Positions 9,422 through 18,028 of a DNA stretch of 60,635 nt are shown one piece after another. The position numbers and the translations under genes were made by a program. Position 1 is the first letter of the stretch. Every line of letters begins with the position of its first letter. The stretch comes from Gammaproteobacteria bacterium (GTDB lineage: Bacteria; Pseudomonadota; Gammaproteobacteria; Steroidobacterales; Woeseiaceae): NCBI GenBank assembly GCA_018677555.1, contig JAHHOT010000034.1:1-60635 (forward strand), written 5' to 3'. The notes below the pieces were generated by a model that ran no database searches, was not told the origin of the DNA, and saw only the letters and a list, made by a program, of their open reading frames with translations.

Positions 9422-9649
9422 CTAGGCCGGATCTTCGTCGTCCCTCGATAGCCGGCAGTAGACCCCCGTGCTGTTATACGGGTCGCCGCCGGTGTCTTGC
9501 TCGTCGGCGATCGAGAGAACTGCAATGTCCTGCGCTGCCGGAGGTGCGGCCTCCGCGTCGTCCGCGTCGTCCAGTTCCAGGTTTATGTTGAGTTTCCTGC
9601 GACCGGGCGCCGCTGCTGTCGATTTCCTATCAACCATGGTCATGTCCAT
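9422..9649 (-). CDS. Small hypothetical protein ending with a DPYNSTG-type tail
   Basis: This 75-residue frame has a basic N-terminus (GRRKLNINLELDD), an acidic Ala/Pro-rich middle and the C-terminal segment GGDPYNSTGVYCRLSRDDED. Several in-frame ATGs (9649, 9643, 9637) could start it, none with a clear ribosome binding site. No signal peptide or membrane segment is present. The function is unknown. Its PYNS-type tail loosely resembles the NPYDSG end of the unknown protein at 56976-57458. Confidence 0.5.
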   Translation of the reverse strand: MDMTMVDRKSTAAAPGRRKLNINLELDDADDAEAAPPAAQDIAVLSIADEQDTGGDPYNSTGVYCRLSRDDEDPA

Positions 9650-9767
9650 TCGTCGTGTGCGTGTTCACCCTGATCTTGCAGCAGATGGCCAGCGCACTGA
9701 ATGCCTGTGGTCGGATAAACGCTACCGCTGGTCCGGCCGTTGCCGTTCGTCGGCCGGAATCGACCGT

Positions 9768-10502
9768 TTACGCCCGGCCGGCGAGCAGATTCAACGGCCA
9801 GCGCATGCAGCGCCGGCCGCTACCCCACGCCGCCCGCAACCCGGGTTCCAGCGCAACGAACGGATCGCTGCCCTGCGCCGACAGGTAACGCCTCGATGCG
9901 GACCAGGTACGGAAATAGCCGAGCGCCTCGTCGGCAGTCCATCTCATCTCCATGCAGATTGCCGGTAACGCCAACGGGTCGAAAGGCAGCTCGATGCCCG
10001 CGTATCCGCTTTCGACGATGTCCCGTTCGGGCGGCCAGAATTGCTCGACGGCATCGAAAACTGCATCGACAATGCGATCGATCTCGGGGTTCACCGTGCA
10101 TCGTTCGTAACTCCACACGGCCAGCACCCCGCCCGCAGCGAGCACCCGCTGTGCCTCCGCGAAAAACGCATCGATGTCGAACCAGTGCAGCGCCTGGGCA
10201 ACGGTGATGAGGTCCACGCTGTGATCGGCCAGGCCGGATTCCTCGGCCGGCGCCACGCGAAACTCGACGCCGGACGCCGGCTCCGCTGCGGCGACCTGCT
10301 GTTCGCTGGCGTCGGTCGCCACGACCTGCTCGAAATAACGCGCGAGCCGGCGCGCAGCCTGCCCGTTGCCGGTCGCGCAATCCCAGACACGCCGCCGTTG
10401 CGCACAGCAGGCGGCAAGCTCGGCAAACAGCCTGTCGGGATACTGCGGGCGGTAGGCCGCGTAGCTTGCGGCGTGGCCAGAGAAGTGGTCCTTGAAGCTC
10501 AT
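9768..10502 (-). CDS. Class I SAM-dependent methyltransferase
   Basis: This 244-residue protein begins FKDHFSGHAASYAAYRPQYP, typical of the trans-aconitate/UbiE-like type 11 methyltransferases. It has motif I VWDCATGNGQAAR (about residues 39-51), VVATDASEQQ (motif II), LITVAQALHWFDID (motif IV) and VLAAGGVLAVWSY (motif VI). The methyl acceptor is unknown. It is a cytosolic enzyme. It lies 64 bp downstream, in transcription order unrelated, of the M48 gene start side; both are read on the minus strand and may be separate units. Confidence 0.85.
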   Translation of the reverse strand: MSFKDHFSGHAASYAAYRPQYPDRLFAELAACCAQRRRVWDCATGNGQAARRLARYFEQVVATDASEQQVAAAEPASGVEFRVAPAEESGLADHSVDLITVAQALHWFDIDAFFAEAQRVLAAGGVLAVWSYERCTVNPEIDRIVDAVFDAVEQFWPPERDIVESGYAGIELPFDPLALPAICMEMRWTADEALGYFRTWSASRRYLSAQGSDPFVALEPGLRAAWGSGRRCMRWPLNLLAGRA

Positions 10503-10566
10503 CCCGCTGCCGACCGCGAGCCAGGAGCCGTGCAGTGATCAGCTCCGGCAATGCACGGGACTGTCG

Positions 10567-11385
10567 CTAGCGCTGACAGTTCGGTTCTTTACCCTGCGCC
10601 TTCGCTTCGTTGTACAACGTGAGCGCCTTCGGAGTGTGTGCGATGAGCTGTTCGATGCGGGTTTCGCCGGATGGATGCGTTGACATGAATTCGGGAATAT
10701 TGGTCTTGTTCTTATCACTCATGTTCTGCCACAACTGCACGCTCTCGCGCGGATCGAAGCCCGCCATCGCCATGTACTCGAGGCCGATGATGTCGGCCTC
10801 GGACTCCTGGCCGCGACTGAACGGGTTCAGCACGCCGAGCGCGACTGCCTGGCTCAGGCCCTGCTGCGCACCGCGCGTCTGATTCGCGTAGCCGCCACCC
10901 AGCAAGATAGCCGCGACGTCGACGCCGAAACCGGCAACCATTTGCTGGGACGCCCTTTCGTTCGTGTGTCTTGCGGTCACGTGCGCAACCTCATGCCCGA
11001 GCACGGCGGCAAGCTGATGCTGGTTGCTCGCCACGTTGAGAATTCCGGTGAACACGCTGATTTTGCCTCCCGGCATGACGAAGGCGTTTACGTCTGCACG
11101 TTCGATGACCGCGAGCTCCCAGTACATTGCCGCGTCTTTACCCTCCAGCACCTCCACAATCGCGTTGGCGACACAGGCAACGTATTCGACGGTTGCCGGA
11201 TCCTTGGACAATGGCATTTGTTTGCGCAGCATCGCGAACTGCTTTGATCCCTCGGCCGCCAGGGCCGCGTCCGACTTCAGCACCAGCTGACCGCGGCCAG
11301 TCGGTGAACTCGCGCAGGAGCTGAGCAGGGCCGCGGATAATCCGATAACTAACAAATGCTTGCAAAATCTCATGGTCGTCGCCAA
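10567..11385 (-). CDS. M48-family zinc metalloprotease lipoprotein
   Basis: This 272-residue protein has a lipoprotein signal (LSAALLSSC) and a gluzincin core. The zinc site HEVAH appears in QLAAVLGHEVAHVTARHTNE, and the third ligand glutamate is in GQESEADIIGLEYM. The THPSGETRI segment near the C-terminus is also typical of M48 proteases. Such lipoproteins (LoiP/YcaL/BepA-like) degrade misfolded envelope proteins. The TPR domain of BepA is absent, so LoiP/YcaL-like is the better description. Translation may start at the second methionine (11373, MRFCKH). Confidence 0.88.
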   Translation of the reverse strand: MATTMRFCKHLLVIGLSAALLSSCASSPTGRGQLVLKSDAALAAEGSKQFAMLRKQMPLSKDPATVEYVACVANAIVEVLEGKDAAMYWELAVIERADVNAFVMPGGKISVFTGILNVASNQHQLAAVLGHEVAHVTARHTNERASQQMVAGFGVDVAAILLGGGYANQTRGAQQGLSQAVALGVLNPFSRGQESEADIIGLEYMAMAGFDPRESVQLWQNMSDKNKTNIPEFMSTHPSGETRIEQLIAHTPKALTLYNEAKAQGKEPNCQR

Positions 11386-11504
11386 TGGTCGGAGGTGTCA
11401 GCAATTATAACGTAGCGCAAGCAAGGTGAACCGAACCTGAACGCTTCTTGACAGATAAGACCAGCACCGGCATGCGGGGTTCCCGGCACGGCTGTCGTGT
11501 GCTG

Positions 11505-12527
11505 TTAGCGCGGCAGGCGCGATTCGAAGCGACGACGCCACGCGCTGGCATCCAGCTTTTCCAGCGCGGAGTCCGCCTGCGCCAGAAGGCGCTTCTGCAA
11601 CGGCTGCTTGATCTTGTAGGTGATCTTGTAAAGCTCGCGGTCCTTCGACCTCCGGGTAAGCAGCTCATCGCTGGTCTGCAGCTCATCGGCGAGCCCCAGA
11701 TCCAGCGCACGCGTGCCATACCAGTGTTCACCGGTTGCCACTTTCTCCAGGTCGAGGCCGGGCCGGAATCGATGCACCGCTTCCTTGAACAGTGCGTGCA
11801 CGTCCTCGAGCTCCTCCTTGAGCTTGGCGCGATCTTCATCCGTGTTTTCGCCGAACATTGTCACCGTGCGTTTGTACTTGCCGGCCGTGATCTGTTCGAA
11901 GTCCACCCCATGCGAATCCAGCATGCGGTTGAAATTCGGAATTTGTGCCAGCACGCCGATCGAGCCGAGGATCGCGAAAGGCGCAGCGACGATGTGGCTT
12001 GCAACGCAGGCCATCAGGTAGCCCCCGCTCGCAGCAACTTTGTCGATGGCAACGATGAGCGGAATCCTGCGCTCACGAATACGGACAAGCTGTGACGCCG
12101 CCAGGCCGTGCTCATGCACGACGCCGCCATAATTCTCCAGGCGCACGATCACCTCGTCGTTTTCGTCTGCGACATCGAGAATTGCGCTCACCTCCTCGCG
12201 CAATGACGGCACAGCACTGGCTTTCAAATCCCCTTTGAAATCGATGACGAAACTGCGCGGCTTCTGCTGATCGGATTTTTCAAAGGCCTTGTGGCGTTCC
12301 TTGTCGGCCTTGGCTGCAGCTTTCCAGTCGCTCTTCTTCATCACGACACGCTTCAACGAGTTCGACAAGTCTTCGTACTTCTTGTTGATCCACTCGACTT
12401 CCAGGCCTTCCTGGTTTGCCGCCTTGCGGCTGGCGGCTGCGGCCGATGCCATCACGATCACGATGGCGGCGACGATGGTGATGGCCTTCAGCAGAAACAG
12501 GCCATAGTCGGTAAAGAATTCAATCAT
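11505..12527 (-). CDS. sohB: Inner-membrane serine protease SohB (S49 family)
   Basis: This 340-residue protein has an N-terminal transmembrane segment (residues 10-30) and a SohB N-terminal domain with a lysine-rich linker. The S49 peptidase core has the nucleophile serine at about S167 in VAASGGYLMA and the general-base lysine in ITAGKYKR (about 217-219). Length and order match SohB rather than the double-domain SppA. It probably cleaves membrane or signal-peptide fragments on the periplasmic side. It is followed by a roughly 120 bp gap before the M48 gene and preceded by lipA on the same strand. Confidence 0.92.
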   Translation of the reverse strand: MIEFFTDYGLFLLKAITIVAAIVIVMASAAAASRKAANQEGLEVEWINKKYEDLSNSLKRVVMKKSDWKAAAKADKERHKAFEKSDQQKPRSFVIDFKGDLKASAVPSLREEVSAILDVADENDEVIVRLENYGGVVHEHGLAASQLVRIRERRIPLIVAIDKVAASGGYLMACVASHIVAAPFAILGSIGVLAQIPNFNRMLDSHGVDFEQITAGKYKRTVTMFGENTDEDRAKLKEELEDVHALFKEAVHRFRPGLDLEKVATGEHWYGTRALDLGLADELQTSDELLTRRSKDRELYKITYKIKQPLQKRLLAQADSALEKLDASAWRRRFESRLPR

Positions 12528-12563
12528 GCTGTGTGGCTTCCGCGCTGTTGGCGCCGGCCGCTG

Positions 12564-13568
12564 TCAGACAGCGATTCCGACGTTGTTCTTTTCCAGTACC
12601 CGTTCGGCGCGATAGCTGGATCGCACCAGCGGGCCCGCAACCACTTCCACGAAGCCCTTTTCGAGGCCCTCCCGGCGATAGGTATCGAACTCTTCCGGCG
12701 AAACGTAGCGCTCGACCGCCAGGTGATTCGGCGTCGGTCGCAGGTATTGACCCAGCGTCAGGATGTCGACACCGATCGCGCGCAAGTCGTCCATCGTTCG
12801 CAAAATCTCGTGGTCCTGCTCCCCGAGTCCCAGCATCAGGCTGGTCTTGGTCAGTACCTGTGGCCGGTATTTCTTGGCATGTTCCAATACCGTGAGGGTT
12901 TGTTCGTAGCCTGCGCGCGGATCACGCACGGGATGCGTCAGGCGCTTGACCGTCTCGACGTTTTGCGCGAATACCTCGAGCCCGGACCCGACCACGCTCT
13001 CGACGTCGGTAAGGACTCCGTTGAAGTCCGGCGTCAGTGCTTCGACCGCGGTGGCCGGGTTCAGTTGCTTGATCGCGCGAACGCAATCTGCGTAATGCTG
13101 CGCACCGCCATCCGCAAGATCGTCCCGGTCGACCGATGTGATAACGACATACTTGAGGCCCATCAGCTTGACGGCCCGGGCGGTATTGAGCGGCTCCTCC
13201 GGATCCAGCCACCCCTTCGGGTTGCCGGTGTCGACGGCGCAAAATCGGCAGGCACGTGTACAGACCGAGCCCATCACCATGATTGTTGCCGTGCCGGCAT
13301 TCCAGCATTCGCCAATGTTCGGGCACATCGATTCTTCGCACACGGTGCTCAGGCGATGCTCCCTGACCGTGTTACGAACCGCGGAAAAATTCTTGCCCGC
13401 AGGCATCCTGGCGCGCAGCCACGGCGGCTTGTTGCCCACTTCGAGCTGCGGCGTTTCGCGACGCGCTTTGATGCCATTCTTGATGGCGCTGAAACCTGCG
13501 TCGGTCCTGTACTTGCTGCCGCTTTCGACAATGGGGATACCGCGAAATGCCTTGTTGTCCGTGCTCAT
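12564..13568 (-). CDS. lipA: Lipoyl synthase
   Basis: This 334-residue radical-SAM enzyme inserts two sulfurs into protein-bound octanoyl groups to make lipoate. The auxiliary cluster cysteines are C77, C82 and C88 in [12 protein letters not shown], and the radical SAM cluster is C103-C107-C110 (CTRACRFC). The C-terminal RSSYRAE carries the serine ligand of the auxiliary cluster. The start [10 protein letters not shown] at 13568 is preferred over an upstream ATG eight codons earlier, because family similarity begins close to it. No lipB (octanoyltransferase) gene is adjacent. It is read in the same direction as sohB, 36 bp away. Confidence 0.95.
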   Translation of the reverse strand: MSTDNKAFRGIPIVESGSKYRTDAGFSAIKNGIKARRETPQLEVGNKPPWLRARMPAGKNFSAVRNTVREHRLSTVCEESMCPNIGECWNAGTATIMVMGSVCTRACRFCAVDTGNPKGWLDPEEPLNTARAVKLMGLKYVVITSVDRDDLADGGAQHYADCVRAIKQLNPATAVEALTPDFNGVLTDVESVVGSGLEVFAQNVETVKRLTHPVRDPRAGYEQTLTVLEHAKKYRPQVLTKTSLMLGLGEQDHEILRTMDDLRAIGVDILTLGQYLRPTPNHLAVERYVSPEEFDTYRREGLEKGFVEVVAGPLVRSSYRAERVLEKNNVGIAV

Positions 13569-13637
13569 CTTTCCCTGCGACTGGCGATGCAAAGTCCATC
13601 ATTTTCGCACACCTTGGCGCGGGAGTGATCACGGGAT

Positions 13638-13663
13638 AAAAAAAACCCGGCCTTGCGGCCGGG
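13638..13663 (-). terminator. Rho-independent terminator
   Basis: Read on the minus strand, a CCCGGCC stem, GCAA loop and GGCCGGG arm are followed by an uninterrupted T-run of at least eight bases. It sits about 30 bp beyond the stop of the 65-residue gene at 13697-13894 and isolates that gene from lipA. Confidence 0.85.
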
Positions 13664-13696
13664 TGAATCAGGGGGAAAACGGTGCGCCAGAGGTAT

Positions 13697-13894
13697 CTAG
13701 TGCAATCTCGACCAGCTAACCAGCTTCACAGCGCTGCGCTGCAGGTCGAAATTCTTTGCAAGCACAGCTTCGATATCGGAGACGTCCGAGTCCTGGTCCA
13801 TGGGTTTGGACAACTCGACCACACCGGAAAACTCGTTTCCGCCGCGGTAGTAGGCGTCTGTGAGTCGAAACTGCGTGTAGTACTTTGCAGACAT
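13697..13894 (-). CDS. Small hypothetical protein (65 aa) with its own terminator
   Basis: The frame begins MSAKYYTQFRLTDAYYRGG and continues with VVELSKPMDQDSDVSDIEAV, ending SAVKLVSWSRLH. It is soluble, with no signal peptide or membrane segment. A strong terminator on the same strand immediately follows, which supports an expressed single-gene unit. The upstream spacer holds only a weak ribosome binding site. No family or function is recognised. Confidence 0.6.
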   Translation of the reverse strand: MSAKYYTQFRLTDAYYRGGNEFSGVVELSKPMDQDSDVSDIEAVLAKNFDLQRSAVKLVSWSRLH

Positions 13895-14222
13895 GTTGCG
13901 AGATTACGTCTCCGCCCATTTTCCGTCTGTGAGCCATGCCACAAATTGCCGGGGGCGGCGGGGCGGCGTCGCCGAACAGTGAAAGACGTCACAATCGCCG
14001 CACCAGCGGGCGCTCCGGCGGCAAATTACAAATTTCTGCGGCGCCGTACAGCGACCTGTCATAATGCAGGATTCGCACCAAAAATCCGCAACTTACGCGA
14101 CTATGACCTGCGCCTAAAAGAGAAACGTTCCACAGTTTTGTGCTTGCAGGATATGTAACATTAAGGTAAGTACGCCTAGCGCTGAATTCTCTCGCAACTA
14201 TTCGCATATACGGATATTCAAA
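13895..14222. other. Intergenic region between divergent genes
   Basis: This 328-bp region separates the 65-residue gene (minus) from the OmpA-family gene (plus), so both promoters should lie here. It contains a G-rich stretch at about 13939-13966 with GGGGG and GGGG tracts, and an AT-richer part near the plus-strand gene (about 14150-14222). I found no convincing -35/-10 pair, RNA gene or open frame in it. Confidence 0.6.
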
Positions 14223-15716
14223 ATGGCTCTTAAATCAGGTTTTTTCAGGGTGTTGCTGTTCTCGCTTCTGCTGGGTACGGCGACATCACAAGCGCAGGAT
14301 GCCCTGCGCGAAACGTTTTTCAAGGAAGTCGACGCAGCCCTGGCGGCCGCCGATGCGGCCAACGCCAGCCTCCTTGCGCCCCGCAGTTATGGTGACGGCA
14401 AGGAGGACTACGAGGCGGCTGCGACTGCGCTCGAGCGCGGGCGCAACATCGAATATGTGCGCGACAAGGCGAAGGATGCCGAAGAGCATCTCAAGACGGC
14501 GACCAAGGCCGCAAAGCTCGCGCAGACGGTGCTCGCCCAGGTGATGAAGAGTCGCCAGGACGCGGCAAATGCCCGCGCACCCGAGTTGTCGCGAGAGATC
14601 TGGGACAGGGCCCAGCGCGAATTTGGCACGGCCATTCGCTACCTCGAACGCGGCGACCTGAAACGCGCCAAACGTCAGGATATCGAAGCCACGGCACTGT
14701 ACCGGGACGCGGAACTGGTCGCGATCAAGGCGCAGTACCTCAGTGAAACGCGCCAGCTGCTGGCCGACGCGGATCGGGCGCGCGTTGGCAGGTATGCGCC
14801 GGCCACACTCGGCAAAGCCAAACAGCTACTGGCCGATGCGGAACGTGAACTCAGCGAAAACCGCTACGACACCGACCTGCCGCGCAGCCTGGCACGCCAG
14901 GCAAACTATGAGGCCAAGCACGCTATCTACCTGTCCGAAGTGGTGCGCGACGTGCGCGACAAAAACCTGACGGTCGAAGAGCTGATCCTGCACTGGGAAA
15001 AACCGCTGACGGAAATCTCCGGGGCCGCGGACATCACGCCGGAAATGGAAGCCGGGTACGAGAACCTGCAACAGAGGCTGATCGCGTATATCGAGGACAT
15101 GCGTGCGGAAAATCAGGCGTTGCAACAGGAGTCAGAAGCCAACCTCGTCCGCGTTGCGGATATGGAAGAGGAAATTCGCGCGCTGGACCAGCGGCTGGGT
15201 GGTGCCACCGCGGAGCGCGCCGCCCTGGTGCAGCGCCTCGAAGCGGAGGCGCGTGTCAAGGAGCAGTTCGAGCAGGTCGAGAAAATGTTCAGCCGCGCCG
15301 AAGCAAGGGTGTTTCGCGAGGGCAGCAACATTATTCTGCGGCTCGTCGGCCTGACCTTCGACAGCGGCCAGTCTGACATCCGTCCTGACAGCGTCAGCCT
15401 GCTGAACAAGGTGGAAAAGGCGATTGATATCTTCCCGCGCAGCGAGCTGATCATCGAAGGTCATACTGACTCTTACGGCGGCGACGAAAGCAACCAGCAG
15501 TTGTCGCAACAGCGTGCCGAGTCCGTACAGCAATATATGGTCAACGCGATGCGCATTCCAAGCTATCGCCTGATCGCAACGGGTTACGGAGAAACCCAAC
15601 CCGTTGCGAACAATGAAACGGCGTCAGGCAGAGCGCGCAACCGTCGCATCGATATCGTCATCAAGCCGAACCTCGATCCGGACAAGGCGCGCAGCCAGAC
15701 TGCTTATTCGCAGTAG
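14223..15716 (+). CDS. OmpA-family protein with long N-terminal helical region
   Basis: This 497-residue protein has a signal peptide (about residues 1-25, ending TSQAQ). A long alpha-helical region (about 25-370) has repeated LLADADRAR / LLADAERELS segments like DUF4398-type domains, plus a coiled coil (MEEEIRALDQRLG and following). The C-terminal OmpA/Pal peptidoglycan-binding domain has LTFDSGQSDIRPDS, IIEGHTDSYGGDE, QQLSQQRAESV and GRARNRRIDIVI. It likely links the outer membrane or periplasmic helices to the cell wall. Its stop overlaps the convergent hydrolase gene by 13 bp. Confidence 0.88.
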   Translation: MALKSGFFRVLLFSLLLGTATSQAQDALRETFFKEVDAALAAADAANASLLAPRSYGDGKEDYEAAATALERGRNIEYVRDKAKDAEEHLKTATKAAKLAQTVLAQVMKSRQDAANARAPELSREIWDRAQREFGTAIRYLERGDLKRAKRQDIEATALYRDAELVAIKAQYLSETRQLLADADRARVGRYAPATLGKAKQLLADAERELSENRYDTDLPRSLARQANYEAKHAIYLSEVVRDVRDKNLTVEELILHWEKPLTEISGAADITPEMEAGYENLQQRLIAYIEDMRAENQALQQESEANLVRVADMEEEIRALDQRLGGATAERAALVQRLEAEARVKEQFEQVEKMFSRAEARVFREGSNIILRLVGLTFDSGQSDIRPDSVSLLNKVEKAIDIFPRSELIIEGHTDSYGGDESNQQLSQQRAESVQQYMVNAMRIPSYRLIATGYGETQPVANNETASGRARNRRIDIVIKPNLDPDKARSQTAYSQ

Positions 15717-16609
15717 CTGCGCCACCAGTCGCAAATCGTGGATGCGGTTGCCTTGTTGACGAGGTAACCGTATTCCGCATGCGCGTTGAGCTGACCGTCT
15801 TCCCGGTAGTAGTTGTATATGCTCAGGTCCCTGATTTCCTCGACCACTCCATCGCGCAGCATCGGCGCGAAGTCGTTCGCCAACTCATAATCCAGGGCCG
15901 TGAGTTCGCCAACTGCCGAGATGTTTACCCAGCGGCGGATGTTGTCGGGATAGCGGCGTTCGTTTTCGATTGTGTGCCCCAGCAGGCGTTTCTGTATGTA
16001 GCGCTGCCCGAGCGGACTGCCCATCGTAACCAGCAGGTCGACCGGCACGTCGTCGGCCGACATACGGCTTAATTGCCACAGCGTCTCCCAGGCAATCACC
16101 GTGCCCATGCTGTGCGCCAGCAGCAGGATGGGTCGGCCTGCTTCCGCGGCGCGCAGCAGCGGGTTCTTCAACATCAGTCGGGTCAGCTCTGCAACGTCAT
16201 TGGTATTGCTTACGTAGCGACGCAAGTCGCGCAAGTGCAATTCCATTTTTTCGTTCGCGAAATGCGGAATCAGGAACGGCAGGTTGTCGGCCGCGCGATA
16301 AAGTGCGCGCAGCAGCCGGCGCTTGAGCGCATGCGCGTCGACGATATCCTGCACCGTTGCGTCCTGTTGCTGGAGAACGCCCTCGATGGCCGGCAGATCG
16401 AGCGCAATGTCCCGGTGCTGGTTGTAGAAAGCGAACGTCCACGACACTATCTGAAAGGCATCGCTGTTCGCTTCGATGCTGGCCGCAACAGCAGCGTCCT
16501 TGCGGCGTACACCCTCCAGAATGCAACGCAACAGGGCCTCCCGATGCACCTCCGGCTCGGGCTTCGGGCGCATGCCCGGAACGTAGATGATGCAGGGGTC
16601 AGCCGCCAT
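15704..16609 (-). CDS. Alpha/beta hydrolase (esterase/lipase-like)
   Basis: This 301-residue protein opens with a beta-strand and oxyanion-type segment (CIIYVPGMRPKPEPE). The nucleophile elbow is ILLLAHSMGTVIAWE, with S167. TMGSPLGQRYIQ and SIYNYYREDGQLNAHAEYGY follow and may hold the acid and histidine. It has no signal peptide. The substrate is unknown. Its start overlaps the end of the HAD hydrolase gene by 11 bp, indicating one transcript. Confidence 0.75.
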   Translation of the reverse strand: MAADPCIIYVPGMRPKPEPEVHREALLRCILEGVRRKDAAVAASIEANSDAFQIVSWTFAFYNQHRDIALDLPAIEGVLQQQDATVQDIVDAHALKRRLLRALYRAADNLPFLIPHFANEKMELHLRDLRRYVSNTNDVAELTRLMLKNPLLRAAEAGRPILLLAHSMGTVIAWETLWQLSRMSADDVPVDLLVTMGSPLGQRYIQKRLLGHTIENERRYPDNIRRWVNISAVGELTALDYELANDFAPMLRDGVVEEIRDLSIYNYYREDGQLNAHAEYGYLVNKATASTICDWWRSYCE

Positions 16610-17327
16610 CGGGGCGGCTGGCCCGTGTCAGCGCCTGGCGAAGCTCCGTGACCGTGCTTACCGTCAGGTCCGGTTCCGGCAGGTGTCCCGGCCAGTCATA
16701 GCCGTTACGATTCATCCAGGCAGTCCGCAGCCCGGCATTGCGCGCGCCATCGACGTCGAGTTCCGGATGGTCGCCCACATGCAGGGCCTCGTGCGGCGCG
16801 ACGCCCGCGCGACGCACAGCTTCGTCAAAAATCGCGGCAGCAGGTTTTGCGGCGCCCACGTCGACCGCTGTGACAACGTCGCGGAACAAATGACGCAAAC
16901 CTATAGCGTCGAGATTCGCATTGCCATTGGTCACGGCAATGATGGAAAACTGCCGGGCAAGCGCTTCCAGTGCCGGCAATACGTCCGGAAAAAACTGCAC
17001 TTCGTTGCGTGCTTTGTCGAACACTGCGAAGGCGGGCTCGACCAGGTCCTCCGCATACCCGGCGTCGACAGCGATATGGCGTAGCACCTGCTTGCGCATG
17101 AAGCGCAGATCATGCGCGAGATCGGCATGTCTCGCAGACAGCTCCCGGCGTAATCCGAGCAGCGATTCCGAATTCCAGCGCTCGCCGATGCGCGGGTAGT
17201 GATAATTCAGCCATTCCCATAGCCGGGACTCGGCCCGGCGGATGACCGGGCCGATCTCCCAGAGCGTGTCGTCGAGGTCGAGTGTAATGGCGCGAATCTG
17301 TCGCAACGCAGTCACCGGCAGGGGCAC
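16599..17327 (-). CDS. HAD-superfamily phosphatase (subfamily IA, YigB-like)
   Basis: This 242-residue protein carries all four HAD motifs: AITLDLDDTLWEI with D17 and D19, AVTNGN, the lysine in VGAAKPAAAIFDEA, and HVGDHPELDVDGARNAG. The helical cap lies between motifs I and II. YigB-like enzymes dephosphorylate small phosphates such as FMN, but the substrate here is not determined. The first codon is GTG at 17327, without a clear ribosome binding site. It is divergent from gloA and overlaps the downstream hydrolase. Confidence 0.82.
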   Translation of the reverse strand: MPLPVTALRQIRAITLDLDDTLWEIGPVIRRAESRLWEWLNYHYPRIGERWNSESLLGLRRELSARHADLAHDLRFMRKQVLRHIAVDAGYAEDLVEPAFAVFDKARNEVQFFPDVLPALEALARQFSIIAVTNGNANLDAIGLRHLFRDVVTAVDVGAAKPAAAIFDEAVRRAGVAPHEALHVGDHPELDVDGARNAGLRTAWMNRNGYDWPGHLPEPDLTVSTVTELRQALTRASRPDGG

Positions 17328-17345
17328 AAATGAATATTGTGGTCT

Positions 17346-17351
17346 TATAAT
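17346..17351 (+). promoter_or_regulatory. Possible -10 element for gloA
   Basis: A perfect TATAAT lies 33 bp upstream of the gloA start in the 56-bp divergent gap. No matching -35 hexamer is found at 16-18 bp, so it may need an activator or be fortuitous. Confidence 0.35.
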
Positions 17352-17383
17352 GCCTGAGGTTCAAAAAACAGGTACCCGCGCTG

Positions 17384-17803
17384 ATGAAATACCTTCATAC
17401 CATGGTCCGAGTGTCGGATCTCGAGGCGTCGCTCGATTTTTACTGCAACAAGCTCGGCCTCGAGGAACTGCGACGCCACGACAACGAAAAAGGTCGCTTC
17501 ACGCTGGTATTTCTCGCGGCACCGGGCGACTCCGACGCACAGGTCGAGCTGACCTACAACTGGGACCCGGAAGAATACGGCGAAGGACGAAATTTCGGCC
17601 ACCTTGCCTACGCCGTCGACGACATTTACGCCGTTTGCCAACGGCTGATGGATGCGGGCGTCACGATCAACCGGCCCCCGCACGACGGGCGTATGGCCTT
17701 CGTCCGGTCGCCGGACAACATTTCCATTGAACTGCTGCAACGCGGCGACGCGTTGCCGCCTGCGGAGCCGTGGTCGAGCATGGGCAACACCGGCCACTGG
17801 TAA
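17384..17803 (+). CDS. gloA: Lactoylglutathione lyase (glyoxalase I)
   Basis: This 139-residue VOC-fold enzyme isomerises the methylglyoxal-glutathione hemithioacetal to S-lactoylglutathione. Expected metal ligands are in place: H5 (YLHTMVRV), E55 (VELTYNW), H73 (FGHLAYAV) and E116 (SIELL). The short form matches the Ni-type bacterial enzymes such as E. coli GloA. It is a single gene, divergent from the HAD phosphatase, and is followed by a cluster of repeats. Confidence 0.92.
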   Translation: MKYLHTMVRVSDLEASLDFYCNKLGLEELRRHDNEKGRFTLVFLAAPGDSDAQVELTYNWDPEEYGEGRNFGHLAYAVDDIYAVCQRLMDAGVTINRPPHDGRMAFVRSPDNISIELLQRGDALPPAEPWSSMGNTGHW

Positions 17804-17806
17804 CCC

Positions 17807-18025
17807 GGGACTTTCCTGTTTTTCACCGCCGTCACCGCAACCGGCCGGCGAACTTTCAGAAAAACAGGAATGTCCCTATACGTCAGCCGCACCCACAGCC
17901 TCGCGGCAGTCTCTCTGAAAAACATGAATGTCCCTTGCGCTCGGCTTAGGCGGCTCAGGGACATTCAGATTTTTTTCCGGCTTACTGCCTGCCGTCCAGC
18001 GCATCCGAAAAAATCAGAATGTCCC
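17807..18025. repeat. Cluster of five related 18-20 bp repeats, partly as inverted pairs (REP-like)
   Basis: Copies are at 17807-17824 (plus), 17859-17876 (minus), 17917-17934 (minus), 17958-17978 (plus) and 18007-18025 (minus). In the plus sense they read GGGACTTTCCTGTTTTTC, GGGACATTCCTGTTTTTC, GGGACATTCATGTTTTTC, and two variants with an ATTTTTT core (GGGACATTCAGATTTTTTTC and a TCTGATTTTTTC form). Copies 1/2 and 4/5 can form hairpins. The cluster fills the convergent gap between gloA and batD. The GGGACA start resembles ends of REP elements mobilised by Y1/RAYT transposases, but no such gene is here. Confidence 0.8.
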
Positions 18026-18028
18026 CGA

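Noticed and set aside
9333-9425. A 30-codon plus-strand frame with QCPGCGF, resembling a zinc knuckle
   Set aside because: It overlaps the start region of the L,D-transpeptidase gene on the other strand, has only one CxxC pair plus one extra cysteine, and has no ribosome binding site; likely chance.
13939-13966. G-rich run that might form a G-quadruplex
   Set aside because: The G-tracts are irregular, some only two bases long, and no gene context supports a function.
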